A stretch of DNA of 64,000 nt from Chlorops oryzae (GCA_020466095.1 CM035806.1:13580224-13644223); one strand, 5' to 3'; shown: positions 44,157-56,375, numbered from the stretch's first letter. Numbers and translations are program-made. Notes: generated from the letters alone by a model not told the origin.

Positions 44157-45180
44157 CAGAGCTGCCCACCACTACAGGCGCAATTAGACTTCATGTAAAT
44201 GTAGTGGTACAACAAACACATAAAATTTAAAATGCTAGAGAGTAAGAAAAAATCAAGCGACATAGGTCGTGCCTCGCCGAAAGTCTATAGCATACTAAAC
44301 TCCTAACGCTCTTTAACTGAGTGAAAACCAAAAATTATACGAAAAAGGAACAAAAATTTAAAACAGAGCGACACACGTCCAGCCTCTTCGAAGTTCGTCA
44401 TTCCACTGATTTGAAAAATTAACATTGCCTCTACAAATTTCCTTTATTACCCTGCAGTAAATGCGGACTCAATTACCCCTATGTTACCAGTGGTGCATCA
44501 GAGACAAAAGAACCAGAGATATGGATATGAAATTAGCTGCTCAAAGTGGTAGCTTCAAGTGTGAATGAGCTTAAAAAAATTTTTTTCACATGCATAGGAA
44601 CCAGTGTGGCCACTTCTATCGCATATGCGGTAGATCTACCTTATAATTTTCCCCAATTGTCATTCTACCTATTCTACCGCACAGGGCTTAGAGTCCACCA
44701 ACTTTTCTGCTGCACAAATTGAATCATTTTAGATGAGGGAAATTGCTTTAACAGAGATTCTTGAGCATTTTCAAATATTTGAAGACTTGTTTAGTCTTAA
44801 TTTAAGCTGTCATTTTAAGATAATATGGAAAAAATATGAACAATATGAACAAGAACTGTGTCGCTCTGTTTTATTTCCCCCCTTTTTTTCGCATAAATTT
44901 TTGTTTTCACTCAGTAAATTTATACTTTATACTGTAGCGCACTAGTGTCAGCATCTGATTTCCTCTCGCATATACGTTGATAGAAACTTTCAATAGCAGA
45001 AGGCAACACCACGGGTACAGATGGTCACTAGTACAAGAATGACTAGCACTAGTGATATTTACTGCAGGGTTGCGACAGATTTTTTCCTTTTTCATCTCTC
45101 GCTCACAGTTTCTATGCGTGTGAAAAGATTTTCTCTTTTACGCTCATTCCCACTTGAAGCTACCACTTTGGGCAGCTCTG
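44157..45180. mobile_element. hAT-type element interrupted by another element
   Basis: Exact 8-bp duplication CTCATAGT at 44149-44156 and 45181-45188. The termini are CAGAGCTGCCCA and, reversed, CAGAGCTGCCCA, a perfect 12-bp inverted repeat. Without the 620-bp insertion at 44450-45069 it would be about 404 bp. No transposase frame. Confidence 0.85.
44450..45069. mobile_element. 620-bp TIR element inserted in the hAT element
   Basis: Begins CCCTGCAGTAAAT and ends ATTTACTGCAGGG, an exact 13-bp inverted repeat. The same terminus occurs alone at 38772-38784, and a variant at 43357-43369. Duplication is unclear. It contains CTATCGCATATGCGGTAG-like palindromic words. No coding frame is convincing. 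Confidence 0.7.
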
Positions 45181-45313
45181 CTCATAGTAGAAACTACTGC
45201 AAAGCTTTCGTAGAATCTATGATATCCTGCAATTGGACCTATATCAATTGCGGATATAATAGATATTACGTCGGATATCATAGATTCTACGATGGATTTT
45301 TTTGAGTGTGATT

Positions 45314-46475
45314 ACAATATGTATTAGCAAAAGTAATCTTTTACAAGTATGCTTTCTGTAATGCACTTTGTGGGCGCAAACCATTTAGCAATGCGCCGCT
45401 GGGTGTTTATGGTTAGAGCAAGTCATCTCTTTCTCTCTTGCAGTACTAATGAAAAGGGTTATAATCGAAATTCCATGAAATTTTTGTTTTCGTCCGTCTG
45501 TCCTCATCATCAAGTACCTATAAAAATTTTTCCTGTCAATTTTTCAACTTTCAACTTTTTCCACTTTCGACATAAAAAATTCATCTTGAATCCGTCAAGG
45601 GAAAATAAGAAAACTATTAAAACTACTCATGAAAAGCTCAATGATGAGTGACGTAAACTGTCGCTTAAGAAAAATTGAAAAAAAAAAAAAATAATAATAA
45701 TAAAAAAGCGAATCAAGCTTTCGAGGTAAAACTTTTCAAAAAGACATCATCACGCGACTTAAGTAATCTGTCCCACATAAAGGAAACCACAAACTTTGAA
45801 ATTACGACAAAAGTTGAACAATCGCTTTAAGCCTCAAAAAAGAACAAGAAGAAGACGCAGAAACGACGCGGCTTTATGAGAACTTTTGGTGATCAGCAAG
45901 GAAAAGTGAAGAACGAGAACAAGAATGCCAGCAAGCAGAAAGACAAAAAAAAAAGAAGAAAAAAAAACGCCAGCTGCATACAAATCAAGCGAGCATGACG
46001 CAGAACTTTGAGGTTCTAACTGTAAAATGGAAGCTTTTATTTGTGAAAAATATTTTAAAAAAAATGTTTTTATTCATATTTTAAACTTTATTCATATTTT
46101 TTTCTTTTTCCCATTTGATATTCGTTGTAAAAAAAAAAAAAAACAACAAAAAAATCTTTTAATAAAAATACAAAAAAATCGAGTTCTATTGTGGTGCAAT
46201 TGGTTAAAAAAAAAAAAAAAATCGCTGAAAATTCTTAAAAGCAATGACATCGACTCTCCTTTGATTTTGGCACTGACATACAATCGGCTTTATTCTTAAA
46301 GTCATGACAATCATAAAAGAATATTAAATATAAAAAAAATTAGTATATATGTACGTTGAGAAAAAAAAAATTTTTTTTTTGTTTAAATTCGTTATTGTGA
46401 CGTAGAATGTGGGAGTCACTTATAGGTATAAGAATATCTATTTTTTGTTTCAATCGATAAATATCGATTCTCATA
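45314..46475. other. No gene seen
   Basis: A/T-rich with many A runs (45680-46215). No coding frame. Confidence 0.5.
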
Positions 46476-46844
46476 CAGGGTGTTCCCTACTAAAGTGATT
46501 TTGTTTATAAAGGGCTCTACGCCGTTAAAATAAAAGCGAACGAAAGTAAGAAAGCTCATTCTTTTGAAGAAACGATGTCAGAGTTGAGTTTCCGATGACG
46601 GCCCGCGACTCAAAATATTAATTTTCATCGTAAAAAGTGCACCACCAGAATGACCATCTTCAACTAACATCGTGAAGTAAAACGGTTTCGGGCTATCGAT
46701 CTAAATGCAACCCTGTGAGTCCGATTACTTGGAATAAGCGTATGCTTAGAAGTAGCGAAAATAAGCCAAAGTGGGCTAATTTTTGCTTTTTTTTTATATG
46801 TGTTCGATATAGGAAGTTTACTTGATTCTTTAGAGCGTAGAGCC

Positions 46845-47195
46845 CTATTGGGTTGGAAGAGGCAGGGTCTGATCAGGCAGGGTCTGATCAGGAAGCGCCC
46901 ATTGGGTTGGAAGAGGCAGGGTCTGATCCCTATTGGGTTGGAAGAGGCAGGGTCTGATCCCTATTGGGTTGGAAGAGGCAGGGTCTGATCCCTATTGGGT
47001 TGGAAGAGGCAGGGTCTGATCCCATTGGGAGGGTCTGATCCCTATTGGGTTGGAAGAGGCAGGTCTGATCTCTATTGGGTTGGAAGAGGCAGGGTCTGAT
47101 CCCCATTGGGTTGGAAGAGGCAGGGTCTGATCCATTGGGTTGGAAGAGGCAGGGTCTGATCCCCATTGGGTTGGAAGAGGCAGGGTCTGATCTAG
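46845..47195. repeat. 31-bp minisatellite
   Basis: About eleven units of TTGGGTTGGAAGAGGCAGGG plus TCTGATCCCTA, some shortened (ATTGGGAGGGTCTGATC). Both strands are stop-free, producing artefact frames of up to 114 codons. Confidence 0.95.
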
Positions 47196-47399
47196 CTTTT
47201 CGGCCACTTTGGGCAAAATCAATTTTTTTCCGCCTCTGTGAAGACACTAATTGGGTAGGTACTCTGTTTTGCATATCTATGTGAAATTTCCACCCTCACA
47301 GTTGCCGCTCGGTGAATATGCTCGGCTTGCCACCGCCTAAATCGCCGCCTGGGAAGAGGGGATCATGGTGAACAATAATTCGTACGAGAGATGGGACCC

Positions 47400-47590
47400 T
47401 CAAGAGCAAGGTAAGGTAAGGTTAGTGTGGCTGCCACCATGAATTGTCACACATTTAGGCCCAACATCGGCCCGTTTTGATAGCACGAGAGAAGTTAGAC
47501 AACTTCTAACTCTAGCCCAGAATCTCTCGTATCGTAAGTCGGAATCTCAACCAACTACGCAATGGAGGCCATCTATCTAACCCTCTGGTG
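47400..47590 (-). mobile_element. tRNA-derived SINE, copy 3, nested
   Basis: On the minus strand: GCGTAGTTGGTTGAGA as an A box, CGAGAGATTCTGGGCTAGAG in place of the B-box region, a body with CATGGTGGCAGCCACAC, and a CTAACCTTACCTTACCTT tail. It matches 14318-14520 in body and tail. Confidence 0.6.
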
Positions 47591-47876
47591 TCACAAAGGG
47601 AAAAAATAAATTAAGATAGAATTTAGCTAGATAGATAGTAGCTTTAGAAAATAAATTTCCCCACCTTAACGTTGCATTTTAGAATAAAAATGTCTATATA
47701 CGGTTGAAAAGGGCGATTGTCAGAGCGTTTAAAGCGTAAAAACTTTTCTAGTGCTCGATTGAATGTTTGGAAAATTAGACAAACCTCTCTTAGGCGAGTT
47801 CTTGTGTTCATCATGACTACATCTACATACCCTAACCCTATTAGGAAAATCACTTCACTACGGGACTCACCCTGTA

Positions 47877-49867
47877 TACACAATATTTATTCAGTTTAAA
47901 AGCTCACTTGTCATCGCAATTGTGACGGAGCCAAAAACAGTTTTATGATGCTATCGGAATACCGAATTGAGGTTTCTTTTTGTATCAAACAAAAGCAAAG
48001 AAATATTTCTAAAAAACAAAAAAAAAAAAAAAACAGCCTTAATCGATTTTTTTTTCGCTCTCTAATTTTTAACCTTAACATCGAATAAAAAAGAATTTCA
48101 TAAATTAACACGAAATTCTACAAAATTAATATTCAATTATGCATTTGGCCTTTGAGAAAAAATAAATAAAATAAAAAATAAATTAACAAAACAAAGCCGA
48201 ATGCATTCAGGCATTTTATTTCTTACGATTTCTTGCATCTTCAATGCGCTTTTTCGAGAGAATCTTTCAATTCTTTTGCTTTTAAGAGTTTCCACGAAAG
48301 AATTCATAAAAATATGTATAAAATAATAGTAATAAAAATTCATTTTTTTTGATTTACCTTGGATCAGTCAGTTTCAGAAAATATGCTGAGCAGTACAGTA
48401 ATTAATTTTCTTGTGACTTTTGATAATAAGAGAACAAAAAAAAAAATATTTAAAAAAAATTAACAGACTGTTAAGTTAATTAAGCACAGAAACATTATTA
48501 ATTTTCGACAAGTTTTTCTCGAGTTTTGAATTTTTTTTTAAATATTTTTTTTTTAAAGAAATTTTCCTTTTCTTCTTTTTAGCACAATAGCAAATCGATG
48601 CAGAGGGGGCTTTTAAAGGGTTTTTTTTTTTATTTATTTATTTAATTTTTTTTTTTTGCATTATTTTTCCACACTTTTGTTTTTGGCCGCTGAAAGTGAA
48701 TACAAATTTAATATTTATTTATTTATTTATTTGTTTTTTCTATTTTATTACTAATTATTGATTTTTCTTATTAGTTTTTTCGACAACTTTTGGAAGTTTT
48801 TTTGTTTTTTTAGAAAAGAATCGATTTTGAACCGATTTGGAATCGATTTAGAACACCTCTTTTGCTACAAAAGAGACGCATAGCCATGCGATGCTTGTCT
48901 TTAGGACTAAGATCTGATCTTTTGGGGGGTTTTTTTTTTCTTTTTAAACAAGTTTTTATTGGAAACGAAAAAGAGAAAAGAAACAAACAAAAAATATGCA
49001 TATATATATGAACTTTGAAGCCTTTCAAAAAAAAAAAAGACAAAACTATCGCAAAAACTCGTTGGTTACGTTACGTTTTAATCTTCGCGAATTTATTTAT
49101 ATTTTTTTTATATTATTTTTCTTTACCACAAAATGCACAAAAGAAACAAAATTTAACAAATAAAACGCGATCACGTCACGACACACAAAAAGATATATTA
49201 AAAAAAAAAAAACGTTTTGTTTGCTACAAACTCAATTCGCGAGGGCCAAAAAACGACATAGAAAGAAGTAACCAAAAAGCCAAACACGTTACGGCCGCGG
49301 AAATGGATATGAAGCGATAAATACCGATGCGAGACAAAATTTCGGGAAATTTATTTGATTTCTATTTCTTTTCTATTTTTCTTTTTTTCTAATTTTTTTT
49401 ATATATTTTTTTTATAGCAATTTTCTTTCATTTTCGTTTGCATTTACCAAAATTAAGGTTATATCGAGAGGGAGAGAGAGAGGGAGGGAGAAAAAACAGA
49501 TAATTAAATATAATTAAACGCGAAATTTTCGAATTGATATTGGCCCGATTCGTCGTTGCATGACAGAATGAAGAAAAAAAAATTTTTTTTAATAAAAAAA
49601 AATAAATAAATAAATAAAAAAAAAACGAAGAGCAAAAAGCCCCAGCGAGCGATGAATGAACATTTGGAAATACACAATGCACTCGAGAACTAACCGATCA
49701 CTTGATCACTTTAAAATGCGATTCGGACTGTCGCTAGTAGACTTTATTAAAGTTCAGTTTAATTCAGTTCAATTTTTTGATAATGTATATGTATGTATGT
49801 ATGTGCAGCAATGCAATTACATTGGCAGCTTGTGTCCGACGACTTCAATTTCGTTATCTTCCGGTAG
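47877..49867. other. No gene seen
   Basis: Long A/T-rich stretches with poly(A) and poly(T) runs (48019, 48620-48660, 49590-49625) and GAGAGAGAGAGGGAGGGAG at 49467. If the promoter at 49900 is real, the 5' exon and first donor would lie in its right part. Confidence 0.45.
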
Positions 49868-49902
49868 ACGTCCGTTTTTAAAGCCTGTTCTGTGGCAACT
49901 GT
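49868..49902 (-). promoter_or_regulatory. Candidate Inr + DPE core promoter facing left
   Basis: On the minus strand, ACAGTT puts an initiator A at 49900 and matches the fly initiator TCAGTY except at its first base. GGACGT lies at exactly +28 to +33 from that A, matching the downstream promoter element RGWYVT. The spacing required for DPE function is strict, so the coincidence is informative. A TATAAA at about -22 is too close to be a normal TATA box. The local sequence is richer in G+C than its surroundings, like a 5' exon. It points toward the large gene, whose acceptor at 27624 needs an upstream exon. The link between the two is inference. Confidence 0.4.
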
Positions 49903-50003
49903 TGCGGTTGCTTTGCTTTATAGAAAAGTTTTAACTGTTCGCCCCAGCCGACGTCGAAACGACAATTCCATTGTGCCCGATCCGTACCGTAGAGCCAATT
50001 GCC

Positions 50004-50040
50004 AGAGCGAGAGAGCAAGAGAGATCGCGATCGAGAGCGA
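50004..50040. promoter_or_regulatory. GAGAG-type cluster upstream of the candidate promoter
   Basis: The plus strand reads GAGCGAGAGAGCAAGAGAG followed by a GATCGCGATCGAGAGCG-like palindrome. GAGAG is the binding core of fly GAGA factor and typically lies within 200 bp upstream of developmental promoters. This cluster is about 105-140 bp upstream of the candidate start at 49900. It is short and could be chance simple sequence. Confidence 0.3.
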
Positions 50041-50396
50041 ATTGTGAGCTGTTCAAGGTGGTATTCTCTTAAACTTGGCTTTAAAACTGAAATGGGACAT
50101 ACGAGGTTTTTACTTTTCATGTCTCTTCGCGTTTGTTTTAAGTCCTCCAATACTTAGTATTTTAAGCCGCTTTGTGATTTTAATCATCACAGCAGATGGC
50201 TTGCATAATTTTTGTTAAAATGAGGTTTTTTTTTTTTAAAGCCGTTATGGCTTAAAATAATTTTCGGCGTTCTAAAAATAACCAAAATTTACTTGACCTC
50301 ATTTTTTATTTTTATTTGCTTTAAAAAATTTCCCCCACTTTCTATTTATATGTAAATGTATACATACAGGTATGTATAAGAAAGCTCTTAAATATA
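50041..50396. other. No gene seen
   Basis: A/T-rich sequence right of the GAGA cluster, with T runs near 50228. Confidence 0.5.
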
Positions 50397-50580
50397 CAGT
50401 GAAAATCGGTTATAACGATGTCGAAGGGACCAGCAAAAATCTATCGTTATAACCGATAATCGCTATATCCGGTAACATAAATTAAGAAGAATAAGAATAG
50501 CGAACCAAACTTTACCTAAAATGTTCATCGCTATAACCGATAATCGTTATAAGCGGTATCGTTATAACCGATTTTTACTG
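50397..50580. mobile_element. 184-bp pogo-like MITE
   Basis: Begins CAGTGAAAATCGGTTATAAC and ends GTTATAACCGATTTTTACTG, flanked by TA (50395-50396, 50581-50582). Internal GTTATAACCGATAATCG words repeat in both orientations. Termini and TA duplication match the pogo/Tigger type. Confidence 0.85.
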
Positions 50581-50582
50581 TA

Positions 50583-52189
50583 AATAACTATATAAAATTT
50601 TTTTTTTTTATCCAAACTTAACATATTTTGGTTCAGAAACGGTTAAGAATTAATTGAAAAAAAAAAAAAATAAATTGAAAATAAGGTTAACGTATAAGTC
50701 TAGCGAAAATTCTTGAATATCCCTCCTATTTTAAGCAATCGGGAAAAATAAGAGAAAGCGGTCTCTGTCTATGTCTGATCGCATTCTCTCGCCCTCTCTT
50801 TTTAACCGTCTTCAAAAGCCTCTCTTTATTTTTAATAAAAAGATCTCTTAGTCAGAAGCCTAATATTGGATTTGTTTACTTTGATATAAGGTCTTTAACA
50901 CGCCAGCTGTTATGTGTAAAGAGAGACTTCAACGAACAGCTGTTAAAAGCTATGATCATCAATACGTTAAGCATTAAAGATAGAGATCAAAGAAGGCTGA
51001 GGGGTGGTAAAATGAAATATGTACATATAAAAAAGAGAAAAAAAAAAATTATTAAAAATTAATAAATAAGTATAAGTAGAAAATAAAAATAGAAAAGACG
51101 AAAGCTGACTCCGAACTTCGAATCTTTCGAGCGATCGTGCGTCAGCTGTTAGCATAAGATAAATTACTGTAAACATTTAAATGGCAATAATTAGTCACAA
51201 TGCACACACACACATTGCAGAGCGGGGGAATCTCATTATGAGAGCGACCGACCGACCGACCGATCGGCTAACTAACGTTGCGCTCTGTCGCTGATCATTT
51301 CTGTCAACATTTTCCTGCATGAGTGTACAACACACCGCGTCCATAGATTATAATGCTGTACGTAATGCTAAAGATTTCGATTCTATTAAAATGTCATATA
51401 AAATGACGCTTAATCGATCTCATTTAATGCACGAAAATTAAGACTCTATTCTGAAATGTTATTAAACTTTACTACCTCATTGCATAGCATCGTGTGATCG
51501 AGTGCGGTTTTTTTTTTGTGTTTTTGTATTTTTGTTTTTATTTTATTTTCGTTTTGTTTTTTTTTTTTAAATGTCAACATATTGTTTCGCATTAATTTAC
51601 ATTTGAACGTTATTGAACTTATTGGTATAACACGATTCGAGTTGAATTTTTATTCATATAAATTTTAAGTATTTTTTTTATATCTTTTTATTTAAATCTA
51701 TAGAAATACTAATATTAAATAATTCTTGGCAAAACTCATTTCCATGCGTCAGCATTTCTACTGAAGAAATGAAATCTTATAGTTTCGCACAACTTTAATA
51801 TAAAACAAATAGATTGTGCGTCTGTCTTGCTTCTGGTTAAATTTCAAAATTTTAAACACTGTATTTCCGTAAGAAGGAATATGAGAAATGAATTATTACG
51901 CCCATTTTCAATTTAAGTCATCCTCCGACCGTAGGACATCTAAATACGCTATAAAATAATTTGTCGTTTTTGGTTTAATTGTTTGTGAGGAGTTCTTGCC
52001 ACTGATTGAGGGAACGCGAACGTTTAGGGATGGCTAAAACCGATTCCTGATGCAACTTTATTAATTTATGGAGTCACGAGAGAGTAATTTGTAAACCCTT
52101 TCGTAGGTCCGTACTCTCTTGCACTCGCTCGATCATTTAAATTAACATGTCTATGCTACGTTCCCCCAGCGAATATACATACTACATAA
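50583..52189. other. No gene seen
   Basis: A/T-rich. A short GACCGACCGACCGACC tract near 51246 and TTT runs near 51508-51570. Confidence 0.5.
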
Positions 52190-52199
52190 AGTTCTATAA

Positions 52200-52960
52200 A
52201 TTCATTTTCGGAGTAATCATACTTATGAGTCCAAAATGAGTGAATTTTTGCTATAAACCCAGCAAACATTTTCAGAGTGATCATATTCATGAGTCCGAAA
52301 TGAGTTTGATTTTTTTTTTATAACAGCCCAGCGAACATTTTCGGAGTGATCATACTTGAGTCCGAACTCTTTTATAACAACCATTTCGGAGTGATCATGC
52401 TTATTAGTTCGAGTTTTATTATACCAACCCAGCAATGATTTTCGGAGTGGTCATATACATGAGTTCGATTTTTTTTATAACAACCCAGCGAACATTTTCA
52501 GAGTGATCATACTTATGAGTCCGAATTTTATTATACCAACCCAGCGAACATTTTCGGAGTGATCATACTTATGAGTCCGAAGTTTATTATACCAACCCAG
52601 CAAACATTTTCGGAAAGATCATACTAATGAGTCCGAATTTTACAATACCAACCCAACAAACATTTTCAGAGTGATCATATTCATGAGTCCGAAATGAGTC
52701 TGAATTTTTTTATAACAGCCCAGCGAACATTTTCGGAGTGATCAAACTTGCGTCCGAACTCTTTTATAATAACTCAGAAAACCTTTTCGGAGTGATCATA
52801 CTTGAGTCCGAACTCTTTTATAACAACCCAGGAAACATTTTCGGGGTGATCATGCTTATTACTCCGAGTTGTATTTATACCAAACCAGCAATGATTTTCG
52901 GAGTGATCATATACATACATGAGTCCGATTTTTTTATAAAACAGCGAAATTTTCGAGTAT
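52200..52960. repeat. Satellite array, unit about 56-66 bp
   Basis: About a dozen units of CATTTTCGGAGTGATCATAC, TTATGAGTCCGAATTTT and ATTATACCAACCCAGCGAA, with length variants. Every unit keeps a TGATCA palindrome. Frames inside it are artefacts. Confidence 0.9.
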
Positions 52961-55789
52961 CTATTTGAGTCATTATTTAATATACATGATCCAATTTTCC
53001 ACCAGCGAACATTTTCGGACTGATCGGATTTCCGCTATAAGTGGGAAATATGTGTCTGAACTATGTACAAATAAAAAATAAAATGAAATTTAATACCCCT
53101 AAAAAAGCTCATAAGGAGGACCCAGAACGTTTGCTCGAAAGGCTCATCAAAATGAGACTGAAAATAATTGCTTAGAAAATTCTTTAAAATATGGAACTCA
53201 AAAACTTCAGACCAAAATGTCTAATAAGAATCGCATATAAGTTGCAGGAGGAGCCATATTTGACTCCTAAACCAAAGACGTCCGCTGTCAGAGCTTTAAG
53301 TATGTAAAATAAAAAAAGACAAACATATATATATGTATGACTGTGGCTCATATATAATTTGAGTATTGAAATAATAGAAACAAATTCACTCATCGGACTC
53401 CTAAATTAGCTCAATGCGACCCACTACAACTGGGTATAAAAAAAAAAAAAAAAAATTATGTCTTCAAAGTTCGCTACTTGAAGGAATTTTTCGTTTTATC
53501 TAGCAACAACGTGTAGACACCATTTTGGGATTCTCACAAGAATTTCGACTGAATTCGGTTCTAGAATTTATAAATTCTTTGTAAGCAATTAAAACGTCTG
53601 TCATGCGATTTGGTATCGACAATGTGGCTTCTCAGATTTACAAATTGTCACACAATTTGAGAGAGAAAAAAAAGTGTACCTACATTTTAATTCTTTTTAA
53701 CTGAAATTGCATAATTGAGATATTAATCGAACGGAAAGCATAGCAAATCATCATCATCATCATCATCATCATCACCATCATCGTCGTAGTAGTCATCATC
53801 GATAGCGGCAATAAACAATATGCATGCAACAACAATAACAATTACAATAATAATAATAATAAAAACAATTCCACAGCGCGTACACATTTAAGGTATATCA
53901 AGTCATGAATTGTAGCTTTTAGTAGGAACTAGTTACTAACTACAAATTATTGCATAAATTGAACGCACTTCCGACAAACACGCACCTAAAAACTACTTAA
54001 ATGCTTTCCTCCTCTTCCTTCTCCGGTTATTTGTGCAAAGCTAGACAAAGCGGAGCAAAACAAAACAAAGCAGATCAGAGCAAAGCATGCGAGAATGAAC
54101 ACAAATTGATTAAGACTGAATTGAACTTCAGCTTTAATAGCTTTAACTGAAATAAGACATAAATGTCAATCTTTTTTTATACACGTTTAGGCGCCCGTAA
54201 AGCCCACAAGACCGCCAACCCCTCTTGGTACTTTGCGTGCCTTTAAATATTCAAATTAAAATTAAAATTGATATTAGAAAAAATTATCGTTTCGATGAAA
54301 TGTAACATTTATGTAGAAATCTATTTTTTTTTTTAAATGGGAAAAAAATTATTTCCTTATGGGGGAAAAAATGATAAATTGTTTCTGCGGAAGCTATTTT
54401 CCATCGATGCATATGCTATGATTACAGCGTAAATTGGTTCGAAGAGTAAGGTTCTTAGATTTCTCTATTTTTCGTATCAACAAGTATTTTTTATTTTATT
54501 TTTTCTTTTTAATTTTCCTTTTTCCTTTTTATTATATTTTTTCTTTTTATTTTTTCTTTTTATCTATTATTTAAAGCTGTTTAATATTACATGAAAGTAA
54601 TGGAAAGTTTCACCTGTCGTTGTTGTGGATCAAAGTGCTATGAAGTGGAAATTTTGTTCGACTTTTGAGAAATGAATCGAAAGATCCAATCGCAATTTGA
54701 GAACACACATGGAAAGGGAGACACCCTTACATTGCCTTACACCGGGCGATTATTTTTGTCCTACCCAATGGGGATTCTTAGAGAAATTTTTCTGACCTTC
54801 GCGATCAAGAGTTGTGGCGCGGAAATCGAAGCTTTTTTCAAGCTAATCGCAACTGAAGGGAGCTGGTGTAAGAATTTCCAAGAATGATAGAATATAAGAT
54901 TACGACACTTGTGACGTTTTTGTTGGTACTGCCATTTAGATGTGTACATTTTTAAATATATTGTTGTGAGCATTTTTAAGTTTTACCATTCATTCAAGTC
55001 ATTAAATGATTTTTATTTATTTTTTTTGTTAATTAATTATTTTAGAAGAGTATCTTATTTTAAGGACGATATAAGTATATAAAAACCAGGTTTTGTGAAA
55101 GTTTCAAATCGGTAGTATAATTTTCGAACGTCAGTGGCAACGCTGTAAATATATAAATTCTCTAATTAAAATTTTTTGTCTTGAAAATTTTTATCTGTCA
55201 AAAATTTTCAATAATTTTAACCAATCAGAACACTTTTAAAGCTATGTTAAAAGTGTACATGCGCAGAAGAATCAAATTTTGAACTCTGATTGTCGTAACA
55301 TTGTAATCTATAATCCTTGAGATTTTCTATGAACCGGACTCTACAATAATTGATAGTGTTGGATAGTTAAGAGCGGGTAGGCACTTCATTCAAATCAAAC
55401 GGTTCCAGTTTTTTTTTTTTTTAAGTATCAGCGCTAATGAGACTACATTTCAATTAGTTTAAGATAACTTTGGCAGTTGTGAAAGTTTTATTCGATGAAA
55501 ACAGCTGATTGTGTACTTTGGAGAAAGGGGCGCTGATTTTTATTTTTTCTGATTGCAAATCAATCGAAAAGACGATTATTTTTATTTATTTTTTATTTTT
55601 TTTTATTTTTTTTTCAAAATGAAAGTTATTAATAAATTTATAACCTACATGCTAGAAGCACTGGCAACGGATGCCTTCGGCTTAGACAATTATTAATTAC
55701 ACTGTGCAATTCGAAAATAGCAACAAAAATAGGACCAACTGAGTGAATTTTCTAAAAGTATACTGAGCTCAGATTCCATCGGCCTTTTC
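52961..55789. other. No gene seen
   Basis: (CAT)n at 53748-53782, (AAT)n near 53845-53862, TTTTCTTTTTA-type words at 54490-54560. A frame at 54672-54887 is mixed in composition but has no splice or start support. Confidence 0.5.
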
Positions 55790-56370
55790 TCTGGATATGG
55801 AATACGTATACGTAATTTTCCAACCCAAAATAAAAATTACGTATACGTCGAATAAGTGGGGTTTTTTGTTATATTTTTGTCGAAAACACCGGTTGCCTGC
55901 ATTTTTCTGTATTGGTGGTCTGAAGCAAATTTTTTGGTCGCTAAAATATCTACAACTTTCCCGAAGACAGTTAAGCGAATATAAAAATATTCATAACGAT
56001 TCAGGACAAATAAGCATTTTTAATGTTCCTATATTAGTTTTGTGCGAATCTTGTAACAGGGAGAACTAAGCTCCGGAGATATAGACATATATATATATAT
56101 ATAGAAATGATCAGGATCAAAAACTGAATCAATTTAGACATGCCCGTCGTCTGTCTGTCTGTCTGTCCGTGGTCGGATCTCCTCCGAAACGGCTGGACCA
56201 ATCAAGTCGAAATTTGGCACACAGGTATATCGGGATCCGAGTATGATCCTAAGTAAAATGGGAGACATCCGCCCACTGCCACGCCCACAAATGAAGATTT
56301 TTCGTAACATAGAGCGCCAATAATGTAGGAACTCTGGGTATTTCAAAGTCTTTAGCTTTCTTACTTGTTT
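55790..56370 (+). mobile_element. Mini-me-like element, copy 4
   Basis: (TA)n at 56088-56102, then GAAATGATCAGGATCAAAAA, TTTAGACATGCCCG and (GTCT)n at 56149-56167, followed by GGCTGGACCAATCAAGTCG, AAATTTGGCACACAGG and CTGCCACGCCCAC. The left limit is uncertain. Confidence 0.55.
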
Positions 56371-56375
56371 GTTAC

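Larger units (their letters stand above)
43389..45313. mobile_element. Outer element of a nested cluster, limits approximate
   Basis: The left end CCCTGCACTGAAAA faces a right end reading, reversed, CACTCAAAAAAATC, and both are followed by TCTACGA / GTAGAATCTA words. The interior holds two convergent tRNA-like modules and repeats of ATATCGTAGTTCC (43990-44110), and is interrupted by the hAT element at 44157-45180. No duplication could be fixed. Confidence 0.4.
46476..47874. mobile_element. 1.4-kb TA-flanked TIR element
   Basis: The ends CAGGGTGTTCCCTACTAAAG and, reversed, CAGGGTGAGTCCCGTAGTGA are both followed by AGTGATTTT and flanked by TA. It contains a 31-bp minisatellite and a nested SINE. 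TA duplication suggests the Tc1/mariner group. The short CACCCTG family (13436, 28436) and the 75-bp element at 60750 share the CAGGGTG terminus. Confidence 0.7.

Noticed and set aside
45021..45305. 94-codon frame as a hAT transposase remnant
   Set aside because: It crosses the ends of two nested elements, so it cannot be an ancestral coding region.
46930..47274. 114-codon minus-strand frame
   Set aside because: Reads the 31-bp minisatellite; the repeated peptide follows the DNA unit.
49878..50150. 90-codon minus-strand frame over the candidate promoter
   Set aside because: Its start would lie upstream of the predicted transcription start and its Arg-Ser run comes from the GAGAG/GATCGCGATC sequence.
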